Shown: positions 1 through 11,834, numbered from the stretch's first letter. The stretch is DNA of 64,000 nucleotides from Megaleporinus macrocephalus (GCA_021613375.1 CM038720.1:16027962-16091961); one strand, 5' to 3'. The notes: a model not told the origin generated them from the sequence alone. Numbers and translations: made by a program.

Positions 1-655
1 TCTTTTTAATTCAATTTCAATTTCTGACATTTCTTTAAATACTAACCCCCCTCTATATATGCAAGTGCATAACTATTCTTTTACAGTGCTCTGTGAAGCC
101 CACAGAAGCAATGATTTTTACACAATAACATTCCAAGTAGGCTGGAATGACACACGTTTTATTTCTACAGTTTGCTGATGACACTGTTGCATGCATGCTC
201 AAATGGTTATAGCAGACAGTTTAAACAACAGAAAAAGATCTGAACAAAACTTAGTTCTCTAATACCCAGACTGCATGTCTTTCATAAGCTTTTAAAACTT
301 CAGCAGCACTTTCAGATCTCATAATGCTCTCCTGAGAAAACAAAGTTTTATTAGATCCTCCACAGAAAACAGAACAAGAACTCTTGATTTAAAAAAGGGC
401 CTAGCAATTGTGGACCTGCTAAATCCGATAAACCTTATACATCACTCAATCCTGTCCTATTCAATAAAACTATTTATAGTTTTGGAAAATTAACATAACA
501 TTTTTAAGCTAGTGAAATATAAACTGATATTTACAACCCATTACATTCTCCAATGTATCTGAGTTCAATTAAGATTAGTGTCATTTAATGAAAGCTTTAT
601 TGTAAAGTCAAAGTCTGGTTTAATCTCTGACATTTTGTACCATATCTTATACCTT
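1..655. other. AT-rich intergenic stretch
   Basis: I see no gene here. A short + strand stretch near 165-190 could read FADDTVA, like a reverse transcriptase catalytic box, but it is too short and isolated to call. The rest is unremarkable AT-rich sequence. Confidence 0.4.
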
Positions 656-1125
656 ATACTGACAGCTCATATGTTGTCCACAAACAGGATTATTGCATAC
701 GTCTTGAGGCACTCAATGTGTTGAAGCATGCATTGCAGTCCTATGTTGACTGCATCATCAACTGACCTGTTCACCAGATAAGTAATCTGCGGGTTGTCCA
801 GCAGATGTCCTGTAATATTCTTCAGGTGGGCCAAACAACTTCATGATGTCAGAGTAACTGGCATGTAGTGAAGCAGGAAGACACTACACACAGTTCCAAC
901 GTTCTGTTAAGTATTTTCATTAAAACTAGAACCAGTTGGTCAGCACAGGCTTTAAGACAGAAGGGGGAAACAATATTTTGACCTGCTGCGTCCCTGGTCT
1001 TCAGTTTATGAAGGAGCCAGCTCACATCCACTGCACATATTTTAAGTTCAGCATGAGCTGGAGTGACTGAGCTGTGTAAATTTGTCCCTCTCAAACCTAC
1101 AATAGAAATCATTCAGGTTGACAGC
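656..1125 (-). mobile_element. Non-LTR retrotransposon (CR1/L2-like) reverse transcriptase relic
   Basis: Read on the minus strand, 849-1112 gives an open segment containing KLKTRDAAGQN, a cysteine-containing stretch and ILNRTLELC. This matches the part of fish CR1/L2-like LINE reverse transcriptases that normally reads KTRDAAGPDG...FNRSLELC. Continuing downstream on the minus strand at about 670-790, out of frame, is SVDDAVNIGLQ followed by ILFVD, the next conserved block of the same domain. The catalytic FADD box is not seen. Frame changes and the lost glycine-rich turn show a dead 5'- and 3'-truncated fragment. The family is assigned by remembered motifs; the exact clade is uncertain. Confidence 0.6.
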
Positions 1126-1139
1126 GAGTGCTTTGTTTG

Positions 1140-3405
1140 CCTCAACAGGGGGAAGTGGTCTTCTTAAATTTTTAATATCTTGTAGGTAATGCTATACTGA
1201 CGCAGGATTGTTGACTGAAAACCTGTTTTTGGTTTTTAAGTGTAGATTTTTTTAGCCGCTCTAATCTCATTTGTCAATTAGTTTCTGGTCTGTTTTTACA
1301 GCCTCTTGTCTGACCCTTCTGCAGGCATCTGCCCTGCCCGGATGAAGCTGTCTTGGTTCTGAACCACGGCTTGTTTTGTTTTATGTGCGGAAGGTCTTGG
1401 TTATTACACATATTTCTTCGCAAAAACTGATAATCTAATTGGTAAAGTCCAGCAATATAATTTAATATGATACAGTCATCTGGAATTCACACCTAGATGT
1501 AAGATTTTTCATTGCCAGCTGCATGAAGAGCAAAGAGTCACCCTTCTAAATTTTCTTAAATGTCTTGTCAGAGAGAGAGAGGTAAATCCATGTTTTTATA
1601 ACTATCTGGCCGAGTCTAGGGGATTATCAGATGACCAGCTGATTTTTCTTAATTTAAGCAAATGTACGCATGCAGACATGTAGAATCCTTCTGAGTGCAA
1701 ACTGAAGATAACCCTATTTGCAATTGGTATAGTAAATTTGTGATGTAATTTAGGAAAAACTGGTAGAACCAGCAGGCAGTTGTCATTTGCACCATTTCGA
1801 ACTGTTGGACAGCAGAAGAAATACTGAGACTTAGACTTAATCCACAGAAGGCCAAGAAGTACTCCAGATGCACCATCTTTTCTCATGTTTACATAACCGT
1901 CTCCCATTTCCTAGCAAGAAGACACAAGCTAGAGCACATGCAGTCTTTGACCTTAAGCCACTAGAAAAGTATTTAAATGGGCCTCTGTACAGCATCCCTG
2001 TTGTTTCAAGTGCTGACTTATTTAAATTGAAAAACCTAATTATTTTAATGCAAGAAAATGCTTCTAAGCGCCAAAAAATAACTCAAAAATTGCTAGCCAG
2101 TAGATAACTAGCCATTACAGCCTTGAACAGCTGTACATAAATAAATCACATGTGTTTCACTAGTCACAATTACTAATGTAATACACTGGATTTCAAGACT
2201 TTTGGACACATTTATTTCAAAACAATGGGCTCTTACTGCATGAGGCCATGATATGCAGTAAGTCTTCTAAAATGCATAGCTAAAATATGTATCTAAAATA
2301 AGCATAGTGTAAATCAGGAGTACTAAAATCATTTTTTTAAATGCCATTTTCTTTCCTTAAGTGCTGACACTGTAACTTGAGAATCAGTATGGTAAAAGTT
2401 CAGATCATCAATTTTGCTTTAATCATGCAAACCAAAGTTTTCAGGGATCTTAATGTAATAGGTAGATGTACTGTGGAGCGGCAGTACACCATGTTTTTAC
2501 TGAAAATGCTCTGATAGCATTCCTACCAGGGTAACTGTCTGCTGTCAAGGTGTGGGTTATTTTAAAGGGGTATTGTAAATAGCTGAACCTCCTGACTCCA
2601 CCCATCTTCACAATCAGCAATATTGATAAACTTCACCTGATATCTAGAAGCTAGAAGAAGATAGATCTGCTGATAAATTATTTTGTATGATGATAGAATG
2701 TGTTTCTCCAGCAGTGAACTAAACCAGAGTTCACCTGGCAGTCGGTTGAGATCTCTGACTGGCTAACTCTAATTGAGTACATGCTATTGTTGCTATTGTG
2801 GCATTTGTATTTGTAGGTCTCTAATAAAATTTATATTATTCATAATGTGAACTTTTTTTACTTTTAATTTTTAAGTTTACCTTAACATCTTTAGGTTTAT
2901 GTATGTTTTGTATGGATTAAAGTGACATTACCTGCCTATTACAAACTTCTGTCTCCTCCTGAGCACAGGCCTGTGGACAACTAGAGGGAGCTCTCTAGGA
3001 TTGAGGAACCCTGACTTTATATGATAAGAATGAGTTAGAATAAGATAGAGGGCTGGGATTTGGGACAACCACTTTTCCCAAAATATAATTAGATCATTAC
3101 TATTTATATTAATGCCTCATATCTAAATAGATCATAAACTTATCTTTCTAAAATGTATAAGATCTGCAGATTGAACCCATTTAGTAACTAATTTGCTGGA
3201 ATAGTTCATAACAACTTTTCAGCATGTAGACATATAAAGGTATTGGCTACAGAGCCAATAAAAGGAGAGATCAATAATGTCTAAATAGTTTAAATCTACC
3301 AGCCAGGAACGGGTTACAAAGCCATTGCTACAGCCACAAATTAACAATACAATGGTGAAGTGGCAAGCCTAACAAAATATTACCATATCGCACTGATGAC
3401 AGTCC
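1140..3405. other. Intergenic, no gene recognised
   Basis: The few short open frames here (around 1602-1907 and 1868-2107) have no recognisable motifs, splice context or codon bias, and I treat them as chance. No repeat is recognised by eye. Confidence 0.4.
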
Positions 3406-3411
3406 CAAAAC

Positions 3412-3745
3412 AATCCAGATAAACATATAAAGAACTGCAGGCCTTACATGCCTCAGTTAAAGTCAATGTACACTATTCCACAATAAAAAAGCCACTGGGA
3501 AAAAAATGCATCCATAAGGGTGTTGCAATTAAGCAAAAAACATAAATGCTAGATCTTGCATTTACAAAATAACATCTAGATGATCCCTAAGACTTTTGGA
3601 ATAATACTCTGTGGACTAATGAGTCAACAGTCAAAGTTCTAACTTGAATCCAATGGAGATGCTGTGAGAAAATAAAAAAAATAAAAAGAGGGGGCCAAAA
3701 GTTCCCCCACAGCAATGTAAAAGACTGAAAGTTGTGTTAGATAAC
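3412..3745 (+). mobile_element. Tc1-like transposon relic, internally deleted
   Basis: The sequence follows the coding strand of a fish Tc1-like transposase gene: a block around 3430-3560 (GCAGGCC...CATGCCTCAG), then a segment like GATGATCC..AAGACTTTTGG and CTCTGTGGACTAATGAGTC at 3575-3625. This part of the family encodes the DDP-DFW-TLWTDE region before the catalytic core. It then jumps directly to AATCCAATGGAGATGCTGTG and a 3' block at 3690-3730, so most of the catalytic domain is missing. Many stops are present. Assignment is from remembered family sequence. Confidence 0.55.
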
Positions 3746-4703
3746 TCGATGAAAACACTACCACTATGACTAATTCTCCAAGCAAAAGCAATCATAAATT
3801 AACACATCATCAACAATCACATTCACTCAAGGCCCTTATGACCATGTTACCCTAAATTAACCTGTTAGGCAACAGGGAAACCCTTCACCCCTGAGGCAGC
3901 TTTACAATAATCTAGCTTGTGAACAGCTACCATTTTGACCTATACAGTTCCAGCATCATGGTGATTCCTCTGCTGTTTTTGTTCAGTTTGAATTAAGTGA
4001 ATCAACATCAAATGTTTTATTGTTCACTATGTGACAATAAGGTTCCACACCTATCACAGGAAAAGACAAATGCACTGACAATTTAGGCATGTGATTTTCC
4101 TCAGGTTAGAGAGCATTTGCAGTGTGACAAGTAGGGTAATGAAATTAATGGACTGGGGGACAATACTTCCCACCTTCCTACGTGACTTTTCCTACTATTA
4201 ACCAGTGTTTAAGGAAAGCTAAAATTAAATCCAGCAGATTGGTCATTAAGTATGCTTAACAGCACTTTCCTTAAATGAGGAGTGAAGATGGCAGACTTTG
4301 AATGCTTGTTGTACCTGCTGTACACTGCAGCTACTGACCTAGATTGGCCAGTAATCTTTTCTTACCAAATAAAAAGCCTAATTTCTGCTTCATGCTATCA
4401 CAGCATACATCCTGTCCACTCACATTCAAATATCTGTTCATGTGTGCAGGGATCTTCTTTTTACTTAGGTCTATGTAATTAGTACAACACAGTAGTGCAA
4501 TAGTGTTGTTTGATCATGTATGAGGAGCCAGTCACCAATTCTCCATATTTTCCATATCCATATTTTAGCATAGAGTTGTTATTCAACAATCCACATCAGG
4601 TACACCTTGGGCTCAGATGGTATTTTTGTAGTCTGTGCCTGGTCTTATCTGGGTGTGGTTTTTACAACTTTTGCTGTAACTCTCGTTGTAAAAGAACCTG
4701 CAA

Positions 4704-5262
4704 AGTGTCCACTTCACAGCCATACTTAACCACACTCCTCTGTGTCTAACCCACAGCCATAAAGACCGGCTGGCCTCTATGTGTCTAATTTACAGCCATA
4801 CTGGCCCGCACTGTTCTATGTGTCTAAACCACTCTGACACTGACTCACACTCCTCTATGTATCCACTGAACAGCCGTACTAAACCACACACCTCTGTGTC
4901 TAATCCACAGCCATACTGACCCTCACTCTTCTATGTGTTCAATACACAGCAATACTGACCTTTCTACTCTGTGTTTCTAAACCATACTGACCAGCTGTCC
5001 TCTATGGGTCTAATCCACAGCCATTTTGCTGAGCACTTCTCTATGTGTCTAATTTACAGCCATACTCACTACACTTCCCTGTATGTCTAATCCACAACCA
5101 TACTGATCTGCACTTCTCTATGTGTCTAACCCACAGCTGTACTGACCTTCACTTCTCTGTGCCATACTCACCTCTATGGGTCTAATCCACATCCACAATG
5201 GTCCACACTCCTGTATGTGTCTAATCCCCAGCCATACTGACCCTCACTTCTCTATGTGTTGT
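4704..5262. repeat. Minisatellite, about 40-bp degenerate unit
   Basis: About fourteen imperfect units built around TCTAATCCACAGCCATACTGACC followed by a CACTCCTCTATGTG-like part run head to tail. Units differ by many substitutions and small indels, so the array is old or slowly homogenised. Two weak open frames inside it (4510-4749 and neighbours) are products of the repeat. Confidence 0.8.
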
Positions 5263-5289
5263 TTTCATTCCTCGCTCCTCTCTTTACAT

Positions 5290-5530
5290 TCACTTGGCAA
5301 ACCCCTAACAACCACTCAGTAAACATTCATTACACCATAGCAACCCCCTAGCAACACCTGGCAACCATCTAGAATAGCATAACACTTGCATGGCAACATC
5401 CACTTGGGATACCATACCAACTGCATAGCAACACCCTGGCAACCACCATTAATATCATAGCAACCCTTTAGCAACCATTTGGGATGAAATAGGTAAATAC
5501 CATAGTAAGTCTGGACCTTAGCAACAGTTG
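5290..5530. repeat. Degenerate GCAAC-rich tandem repeat
   Basis: The motifs TAGCAACACC, GGCAACCA and ATAGCAACCC recur with irregular 15-40 base spacing, interleaved with GGGAT(A/G)-type segments. This is a second low-copy tandem array directly after the minisatellite. The minus-strand open frame at 5316-5534 lies wholly inside it and its repetitive protein has no independent support. Confidence 0.6.
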
Positions 5531-5666
5531 TCAAATCACGTAAGCTGCGTGATCACTGCACTTTTGTTCATAAAATGCATCTTTTAGGTTAATTCTGCAG
5601 CTGCTGCTGAAAACTGAAATCATGCAAGGTTGATGTTACTATTGACAGTAGGGTGTACTGTTTGCA

Positions 5667-5668
<2 letters not shown>

Positions 5669-5717
<49 letters not shown>

Positions 5718-5744
5718 GAAGAAGAAGAAGAAGAAGAAGAAGAA
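5669..5744. repeat. Compound microsatellite (AAT)n(AAG)n
   Basis: About sixteen AAT units pass directly into about nine AAG units, in phase. The poly-isoleucine/poly-arginine and poly-leucine/poly-isoleucine frames over it on both strands are artefacts. Confidence 0.95.
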
Positions 5745-6204
5745 TACTTGCCATTATTAATATCAGTAGTAGTGGCACCATTATAATATCATTCCTAGCA
5801 CGAAACATTCATAACACTTCAGAACAACTTTAGGAAGCCAACGCAGTTGTTTTTGAAAACTGATCAAATAGTGCCATCTACAGGCGAAATATAATTTCAC
5901 CAGCTGTATTAAATGTGGTCACTAAATGTACAGAATCTCCGATTTTATGCAAAAGAGTAGGACAATATATTGATACCATTAAATCAGAATGTCTGTATTT
6001 TCGTATAGTGATTATGAAAAATGATAGTATGCAACAGTATATGCAATATCGAATACGTAATTAAGATTTTTTCAGTAGATGTTAGTGGTTTTCAAGTACA
6101 ATAGTTTTTACAGGGGCAGGGAACTGACAAATAACAAATGACAAACAGGACTGACAAATAAGCAGTGTCTGAAAGCTAAATATAGCGTCGTGGTGAATGT
6201 AGCG

Positions 6205-6320
6205 CAGCTTCCAAGAGACCAATCACAATGTAACTTCATAATGACGTTACAGTGTTTGCAGCCAATCAGGGAATTTAATCGGGATGCGAAGCAGCAGTTT
6301 TAGCGAAAGATAATTCATTT
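6205..6320 (+). promoter_or_regulatory. cetn3: Probable cetn3 promoter with two CCAAT boxes and a CRE-like site
   Basis: Two forward CCAAT boxes lie at 6219-6223 (GACCAATCAC) and 6262-6266 (GCCAATCAGG), 43 bp apart, with TGACGTTAC at 6242-6250 between them. Paired NF-Y sites about 30-45 bp apart with a CRE-like element are common in TATA-less promoters of centrosomal and cell-cycle genes. They lie 120-170 bp upstream of the cetn3 start codon, and no TATA box is obvious. The transcription start, probably near 6290-6320, is inferred. Confidence 0.55.
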
Positions 6321-6385
6321 AGCAGCTCTGAAAATTCGATTTTATTAAAGTAAAGCTTTCGTTGGATTCATTACAACTGGAAAAG

Positions 6386-6402
6386 ATGAGCCTCTCATTA
6401 AG
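6386..6402 (+). CDS. cetn3: cetn3 coding exon 1
   Basis: Seventeen coding bases (MSLSL plus two bases of Arg6) end at AG|GTACCT. It is too short for an open-frame search but is fixed by the conserved N-terminus and correct phase with exon 2. Confidence 0.93.
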
Positions 6403-9400
6403 GTACCTTTAACTTCATAGCTGGCCAGAAGTGGGTAACTCGGTAGCTTGTCATTCATTTGGTTAGCTTGTTTGGTTATGCAGCTAGGAAACTCATCATA
6501 ACCCAACGTTACTTTTTAATGGTGGCTAGTAGGGCTATAGCCAGAGAGGTAGTTTTGTGGTTTAATAGAGATGCAAGTTTAAGCTGTTAGCTGTTTAGGA
6601 GATAGCCTTGCAGCGTCAAACTGCAACTAGCTAGCTAGCTTACCAGTAATCATTTTCAGATGTTATAGGACATATTTTACGTTTAACATTAGCATTTTGT
6701 TATGCTGTCGCTTATATAGAACACATAACGCGACTTGTTGTTTGATGTGTTTAGTTAATACGGAGCTATATCCGTCGTGTTTTGGCTAAGCAGACTGTGT
6801 CCCCTGGCGAGACCTAGCACACGCTAGTTAGTACTGCGTTTACTTTTTAAAGACTCCGGGCATATTTACCTGTAATTTCCTTCAGGCCAGAGCTGTCTAC
6901 AGATAAGACCAAACGGAAAAAGAGGAGAGAGCTAACAGATGAGCAGAAGGATGAGATTAAAGAAGCATTTGAGCTCTTTGACACCGACAAAGACAAAGAA
7001 ATTGATTATCACGAACTGAAGGTAAGGTGTTTTTCTTCAGTGTATTTGTTCAGTCTACTACTGTTATCAACTGTTATCAAAACGCCGAGCTGCTTCCTGC
7101 TGCTACTTCGACGGGACAGTTTTCCTCCTTTTTGATAAATAAATAAACCTTAACCATCATCTGAAGATTTTTGACATAACGTTGTCTAGGTTGCTATGAG
7201 AGCTCTTGGCTTTGAGGTGAAGAAAGTTGATGTGTTGAAGATCTTAAAAGACTATGACAGAGAAGGAACTGGAAAAATAACGTTTGAAGACTTCAAAGAA
7301 GTTGGTAGGTTGCTTTAAAAATGAATTTCCATACAATATCTGTGTGTGTCTTTCCCTGAAATGTTACAGTGATTGGAGATTGTAGTTAGAACTCAACTGT
7401 AGAATAGTTTGTTTTATGAATGTTTGTGTTTATTCCATCAGTCACTGACAGAATATTAGATCGGGACCCAAAAGAAGAAATTTTGAAGGCATTTAAGCTG
7501 TTTGATGATGATGACTCTGGAAAGATCAGCCTGAGGAACTTGCGGCGCGTGGCCAGAGAGCTGGGAGAAGACATGAGTGATGAGGACCTGAGGGCCATGA
7601 TTGATGAGTTTGACACTGATGGAGATGGAGAAAGTAAGTATACAAGATCTTGCGAAAAAAGGAAACATTATGTATTTTTTTTGTTCTGCTTGAGAATGTT
7701 AAATTCGTTAAGTTGATATTGGATATTCAGTGGATATCTGTGTTTCGCCCCTCCAAAAAAGAATCTTTTCAAAACCATGATAAACTAGGAAACAAACTAA
7801 AATCATTGTATTTCTTCAAAATTTTCCTACTGGAACAGGTACAAAATATAATACTTGTAGTTTGTTAAGTGCCAGCAAAACTACAACCATTATTTTGGAA
7901 ATATGTAACTAGTAATTACATTTTTATCAGAATTCAATCAGTACTGTGAGCCATATATATGATAAACAGAACATACATCTGACAAATATACTACAACCTT
8001 TATGTTGACATTAATGTTGAGCAAAATATTTTTCCACTTCCTTGCTGACTTATCTCTGCAATTATTCTTTTAATAACTTTCATGAAGTATCCCAATCTGT
8101 TTAATGTTCTAAAATTAATAAAGGTTTCCTCTCTCAGCATGTACATTTTTCATAATAAAATTACATCTGTGATAGGTCTGTATGATATACAAATATAAAA
8201 TCATGTGTAACATACAGAGACTCCTACCACATTTGAAACCACTACAGGAATTTACCAAAACATTTTTGAAATTTTACTTTTTACAGTTATCTTATGTATG
8301 TACACCCAACGGCCACTTCACATGCACCTCCTTGAATCTACACTGATTTTATCAGCTTTACGTACCATATAGGAGCACTTTGTTGTTCTGCTGTTACAGA
8401 CTGTGATGGTGCAAGGTAGCCCATCACCAGTACAGAGATTACCAATGTAAATATTTTACTTAAAATGGTAGCATGGTGCAAGTTTTATGTTCTTACCTTG
8501 GTGTCCTGTTGTGGAAGAGGATGTGGACAAATGGGAGGTAAAGGGAACTGGAACTGCTTATTCCTGTTGTGCGGAGGCGATGCAACCAATGTATGTCTTA
8601 CAAAACTAGTGGTTGTAGTGTGTTCGTCAGATGGGTGTCTACACTGAGTGATTTTAGATCTGATGTCTCACAGAAGTAATTTATTAATTATAAGAATTAA
8701 CCAAGTCTTATCAAACTTAAAAAAAAACTCTTTAGCGTCCTTATTTGATCAAAATTACTCTGCAAAAAGAAAGATGGAGAACTTTGACAAAATATAGTTA
8801 GTTAGTTAGTTTGTTCCATGGTTTACCGCTATTTGGAAAAGGTTGTTTTAGAGATTTTAGGGGGTTGTTTGTAAGTAGAAGGAGAAGCTTATTAAAGCAG
8901 GATTCCCTAACCAAATTGTTGATGTAGCTGTCTCCCAGGGCACATAATTATGTATACTTGGTTCTTAATGACTGGGTTGAAAACTACTAGTTAGGGCTGG
9001 GCGATAAAACGATTAGCGCTTCCTCGATAGAACTGTAAGACGTAGTTGATAGAAAGTCGATATAATTAAGTTCCATCCGTGTTTTGAGAGACAACACGAA
9101 CAGCCAATGAGAATGAGAATAGCGCTCCAAACCAATCAGGTGGCTGAACTAGAGTTCCAGCCATTTCATGTTTGGTTGAAGCGCAGAGTGTAGAGGTAGC
9201 GGCAGTGGCAGCTTAACCCACATGCTAGTAAATCTGGTTACTGCAGGCGTCACAGTCAAGCAGAGAGAACAAGATAAGAGAAAACGTTGACAGAAAACGT
9301 TAATTACTATTGAAAGAAACATGTTACATGTGTCAATAATTTTTAAATAATCTGCTCGGGTGCTCAGGTCAGTTCTCCTGTTGTGATCATCTGTGCAGAG

Positions 9401-9771
9401 CTGACGGAGCGTTTCTGTGTAAAATACTCCCTCAACTTTAGATGCACACGAGCGATTGTTTGTAACTGCAGTTTGCGCTCCAGAAAAATCCATGCCTTCA
9501 GTGGGTGCACGTTATGATAATCGGCGTAATTTCGAAATCGATAAAGATAAATATGCATGTTGTAGGAGTTCGAGTGAAAACGCTGAGGCAAAGATGACTT
9601 TATAACCAAAAATCCAGAGGAGGGAAACTTTATTTTCTACCGAAAACAGAATCACTAAACCAACTCTCCATTAGAGCATAGAGTCCGTTCCTCAGCCTGA
9701 ACTTAAAGGGCCAGCAACAGCCTGCTACAGTGTCTGTGTGTGAATACATATATATGTATATATACATATAT

Positions 9772-9830
<59 letters not shown>

Positions 9831-11019
9831 AGGGCTGGGCAATATGGGAAAAAATCTTATCACAATTTTTTTCATATCAGTCGGTATCGATATATATCAC
9901 GATATAAATCAAATTACTATTTCCTTTTTACTTAAAATTTACATTTTTTATTAAATTGTTTTTATCCTCTAATTTATTTTCAGACAAATGTACTATAGAA
10001 CATTACACAACTGTATTAAACACACGCGCACACATACACACACATACATACATACATACATATACATATACATACACACACACACATATATATATAAAAT
10101 GGGGCAGTATTAGTATGAACAGTATTCACACAGTATTCAGACACTGTGTTAAGCAGGCTGTTGCTGGCCCTTTAAGATCAGTCTGAGGAAAGGATTCGTA
10201 GCGGTGAGTCGACTCTGTCGGCTCAAATGGTGAGTTGGTTTAGCGGTTCTGTTTTCGGTAAAAAATAAAGTTTCTCTCCTCGGGATTTTGGTTATAAAGT
10301 CAATTTTGCCTCAGCGTTCTCACTGAAACTCCTACAGTATACATATTTATCTTTATCGATTACGAAATTACGTCAATTAGCATAGCGTGTGTCGATGAGT
10401 TGTAAAGGTGGCCGCGTCTACTGAAAGCATGGATTTATCCGAAGCGCAAGCTGCAGCTACAAACAATCGCTCGCGTGTATCTAAAGTTGTGGGAGTGTTT
10501 TACACAGAAACACAACAGTGTGGTGCTCTGTCAGCTCTGCACAACACAACAGCACAACTGCTATACACGAGTACTTGAAGCTCAAACACCCCGTAGCGCT
10601 TTGTCAATACAGCAGCTGGACAGCACCTGTTTACCTGTTTATCTTATCTTAGCAGATTATTTTAATATTATTAAAACGTGTAACATGTTTCTTGCAGTAG
10701 TAGTTAACGTTTTCTGTCGTAATTTTCTCTTTTTTTATTCTCTCTGCTCGACTGTGACGCCTGCAGTAACTTATTACTAGCACGTTGGTTAGGGTGCTCC
10801 TATGTCTACACTCTGCGCTGTGTGTCTCAACCAAACATGAAATGGCTGGAACTCTGGTTCAGCCACCTGATTGGTTTGGAGCGGCGCTATTCTCATTCTC
10901 ATTGGCTGTTCGTGTTGTCTCTCAAAACACGGACGGAACTTAATTCTATCGACTTTCTATCGACTACGTCTTGTAGTTCTATCGAGAAAATGTTAATTCG
11001 TTTTATCGCCCAGCCCTTA

Positions 11020-11115
<96 letters not shown>

Positions 11116-11651
11116 ATATATGTGTGTGTGTGTGATTCATTTATTTGAAATACAGTTGTGTAATGTTCTATAGTACATTTGTCTATCTTCTGATTAAAAA
11201 AAACTATTTAACAAAATTTTTACATTTTGATATCTTCATTTCTCACTTAAAGTAAAAAGGCAATAGTGATTTGATTTAAATCGTGATATATATCGATATC
11301 GACTGATATGAAAAAAATTGTCATGATAAGATTTTTCCCATATCGCCCAGCCCTACTACTAGTATTCAAAAATACCTCCCAAACAGCATGTGTACTGCCT
11401 TTATGACTTTAGAATTAATAACGTAATATTTATGCATGGCAAAGCACTTAACTCTTTTTGTTCACAGGTGACTTTGCAAGAAATGACACTATTATTACTT
11501 TCCCTTAGTAGCAGAGTAAAAATGTCAAAACAGATGTTGCACTGTCCTTCAATTTCTTCATTGTTTGTTTGTTTTAATATCAGGTTTGTCTAATTTTTGT
11601 TTTTCAGTTAATCAAGAAGAGTTTATCTCTATTATGACAGGAGACTCCTGA
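6386..11651 (+). CDS. cetn3: Centrin-3, complete five-exon gene
   Basis: Coding exons are 6386-6402, 6886-7021, 7190-7304, 7442-7633 and 11608-11651; all introns are GT-AG and all phases match. They encode 167 residues, the length of human centrin-3, with the family's basic N-terminus ([15 protein letters not shown]). Four EF-hand loops are visible at residues 38-49, 74-85, 111-122 and 147-158; loop 2 ends in Asp instead of the usual Glu. The protein ends in MTGDS. Centrin-3 is a calmodulin-related calcium-binding protein of centrioles and the pericentriolar region, needed for centrosome duplication and spindle pole integrity. The start is the first ATG after the CCAAT-box promoter and gives the conserved MSL N-terminus. 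Nothing looks broken. Intron 4 (3974 bp) is enlarged by a nested hAT insertion. Identification as CETN3, not CETN1/2/4, rests on near-identity to the remembered vertebrate CETN3 sequence. Confidence 0.97.
6886..7021 (+). CDS. cetn3: cetn3 coding exon 2 (basic N-terminus, EF-hand 1)
   Basis: The acceptor is TTCCTTCAG and the donor AAG|GTAAGG. The exon covers residues 6-51, including the lysine/arginine-rich segment and the first EF loop [12 protein letters not shown]. Confidence 0.96.
7190..7304 (+). CDS. cetn3: cetn3 coding exon 3 (EF-hand 2)
   Basis: The acceptor is GTTGTCTAG and the donor GTTG|GTAGGT. It encodes [10 protein letters not shown] through FEDFKEV, with loop [12 protein letters not shown]. 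Confidence 0.96.
7442..7633 (+). CDS. cetn3: cetn3 coding exon 4 (EF-hand 3, start of EF-hand 4)
   Basis: The acceptor is TTCCATCAG and the donor GAGAAA|GTAAGT. It encodes [13 protein letters not shown] through DTDGDGE; EF loop 3 is [12 protein letters not shown]. The open frame continuing past 7633 is intron read-through. Confidence 0.96.
8325..8425. repeat. Fragment of a dispersed fish repeat in cetn3 intron 4
   Basis: CACCTCCTTGAATCTACACT..TTTATCAGCTT..ACCATATAGGAGCACTTTGT resembles the end of a repeat family that also builds the foldback at 11835-12205. It may be one decayed end of the same non-autonomous element. Confidence 0.45.
8984..8991. repeat. Left 8-bp target-site duplication (CTACTAGT) of the hAT element
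   Basis: An identical CTACTAGT lies at 11356-11363. Eight-base duplications are the hallmark of hAT-superfamily insertion, and this pair fixes the outer limits of the composite element. Confidence 0.9.
9745..9828. repeat. TG/TA microsatellite, left part of the outer hAT element
   Basis: Mixed (TATG), (TG)n then (TA)n run up to the left end of the nested copy. The corresponding right part is at 11019-11132. Confidence 0.9.
10018..10096. repeat. CA/TA microsatellite inside the nested hAT copy
   Basis: CACACA, CATACATA and TATATA runs separate arm B from inverted arm A, in the place the TG/TA microsatellite occupies in the outer copy. Confidence 0.85.
11019..11132. repeat. (TG)n(TA)n(TG)n microsatellite, right part of the outer hAT element
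   Basis: About thirteen TG units, about thirty TA units and a second short TG run lie between the right end of the nested copy and inverted arm B. Confidence 0.95.
11356..11363. repeat. Right 8-bp target-site duplication (CTACTAGT)
   Basis: Identical to 8984-8991 and directly abuts the terminal CAGCCCTA of the element. Confidence 0.9.
11608..11651 (+). CDS. cetn3: cetn3 terminal coding exon 5
   Basis: The acceptor is TTTTTCAG. Forty-four bases give [14 protein letters not shown] (Ile completed by the last base of exon 4) and then TGA. It completes EF-hand 4 and the protein, and was missed by open-frame length filters. Confidence 0.95.
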
Positions 11652-11834
11652 GCATCCCACCGAATATGGTACTTCTTATGTGCTCAAATTAGCTTTTTTT
11701 TAGAAAAAGAAAAAACTTTTTCAGACAGTTCACAAATGCCCAACGTGTAAAGCCTATATTAGATTAGTCATTTTTGTCAGATCTGAGATCCATTTTTATT
11801 CACATTGATTACTCACCAAGCACTTTATTAAAAA

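Larger units (their letters stand above)
8992..11355. mobile_element. Non-autonomous hAT element with an inverted copy of its own family nested inside
   Basis: The element begins TAGGGCTGGGCGATA and ends with its exact inverted complement, directly inside CTACTAGT duplications. Two sequence types occur, each twice and in opposite orientation. Arm A is at 8992-about 9745 and inverted at about 10100-11017. Arm B is at 9830-about 10015 and inverted at about 11135-11355. A/B order is A, B, inverted A, inverted B, so this is not a simple foldback. It is best explained as an outer A...B element whose central TG/TA microsatellite took an inverted second copy, 9830 to about 11018. Both copies of arm A hold a short open reading (MDxSxAQ..TNNRS) that may be a relic of a transposase N-terminal exon. 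It sits entirely within cetn3 intron 4. Confidence 0.85.

Noticed and set aside
165..200. FADDTVA reading as a reverse transcriptase active site
   Set aside because: Seven residues on the opposite strand to the nearby LINE relic and without neighbouring conserved blocks.
5620..5833. Open frames of poly-Ile/Arg and poly-Leu/Ile on both strands
   Set aside because: They are translations of the AAT/AAG microsatellite.
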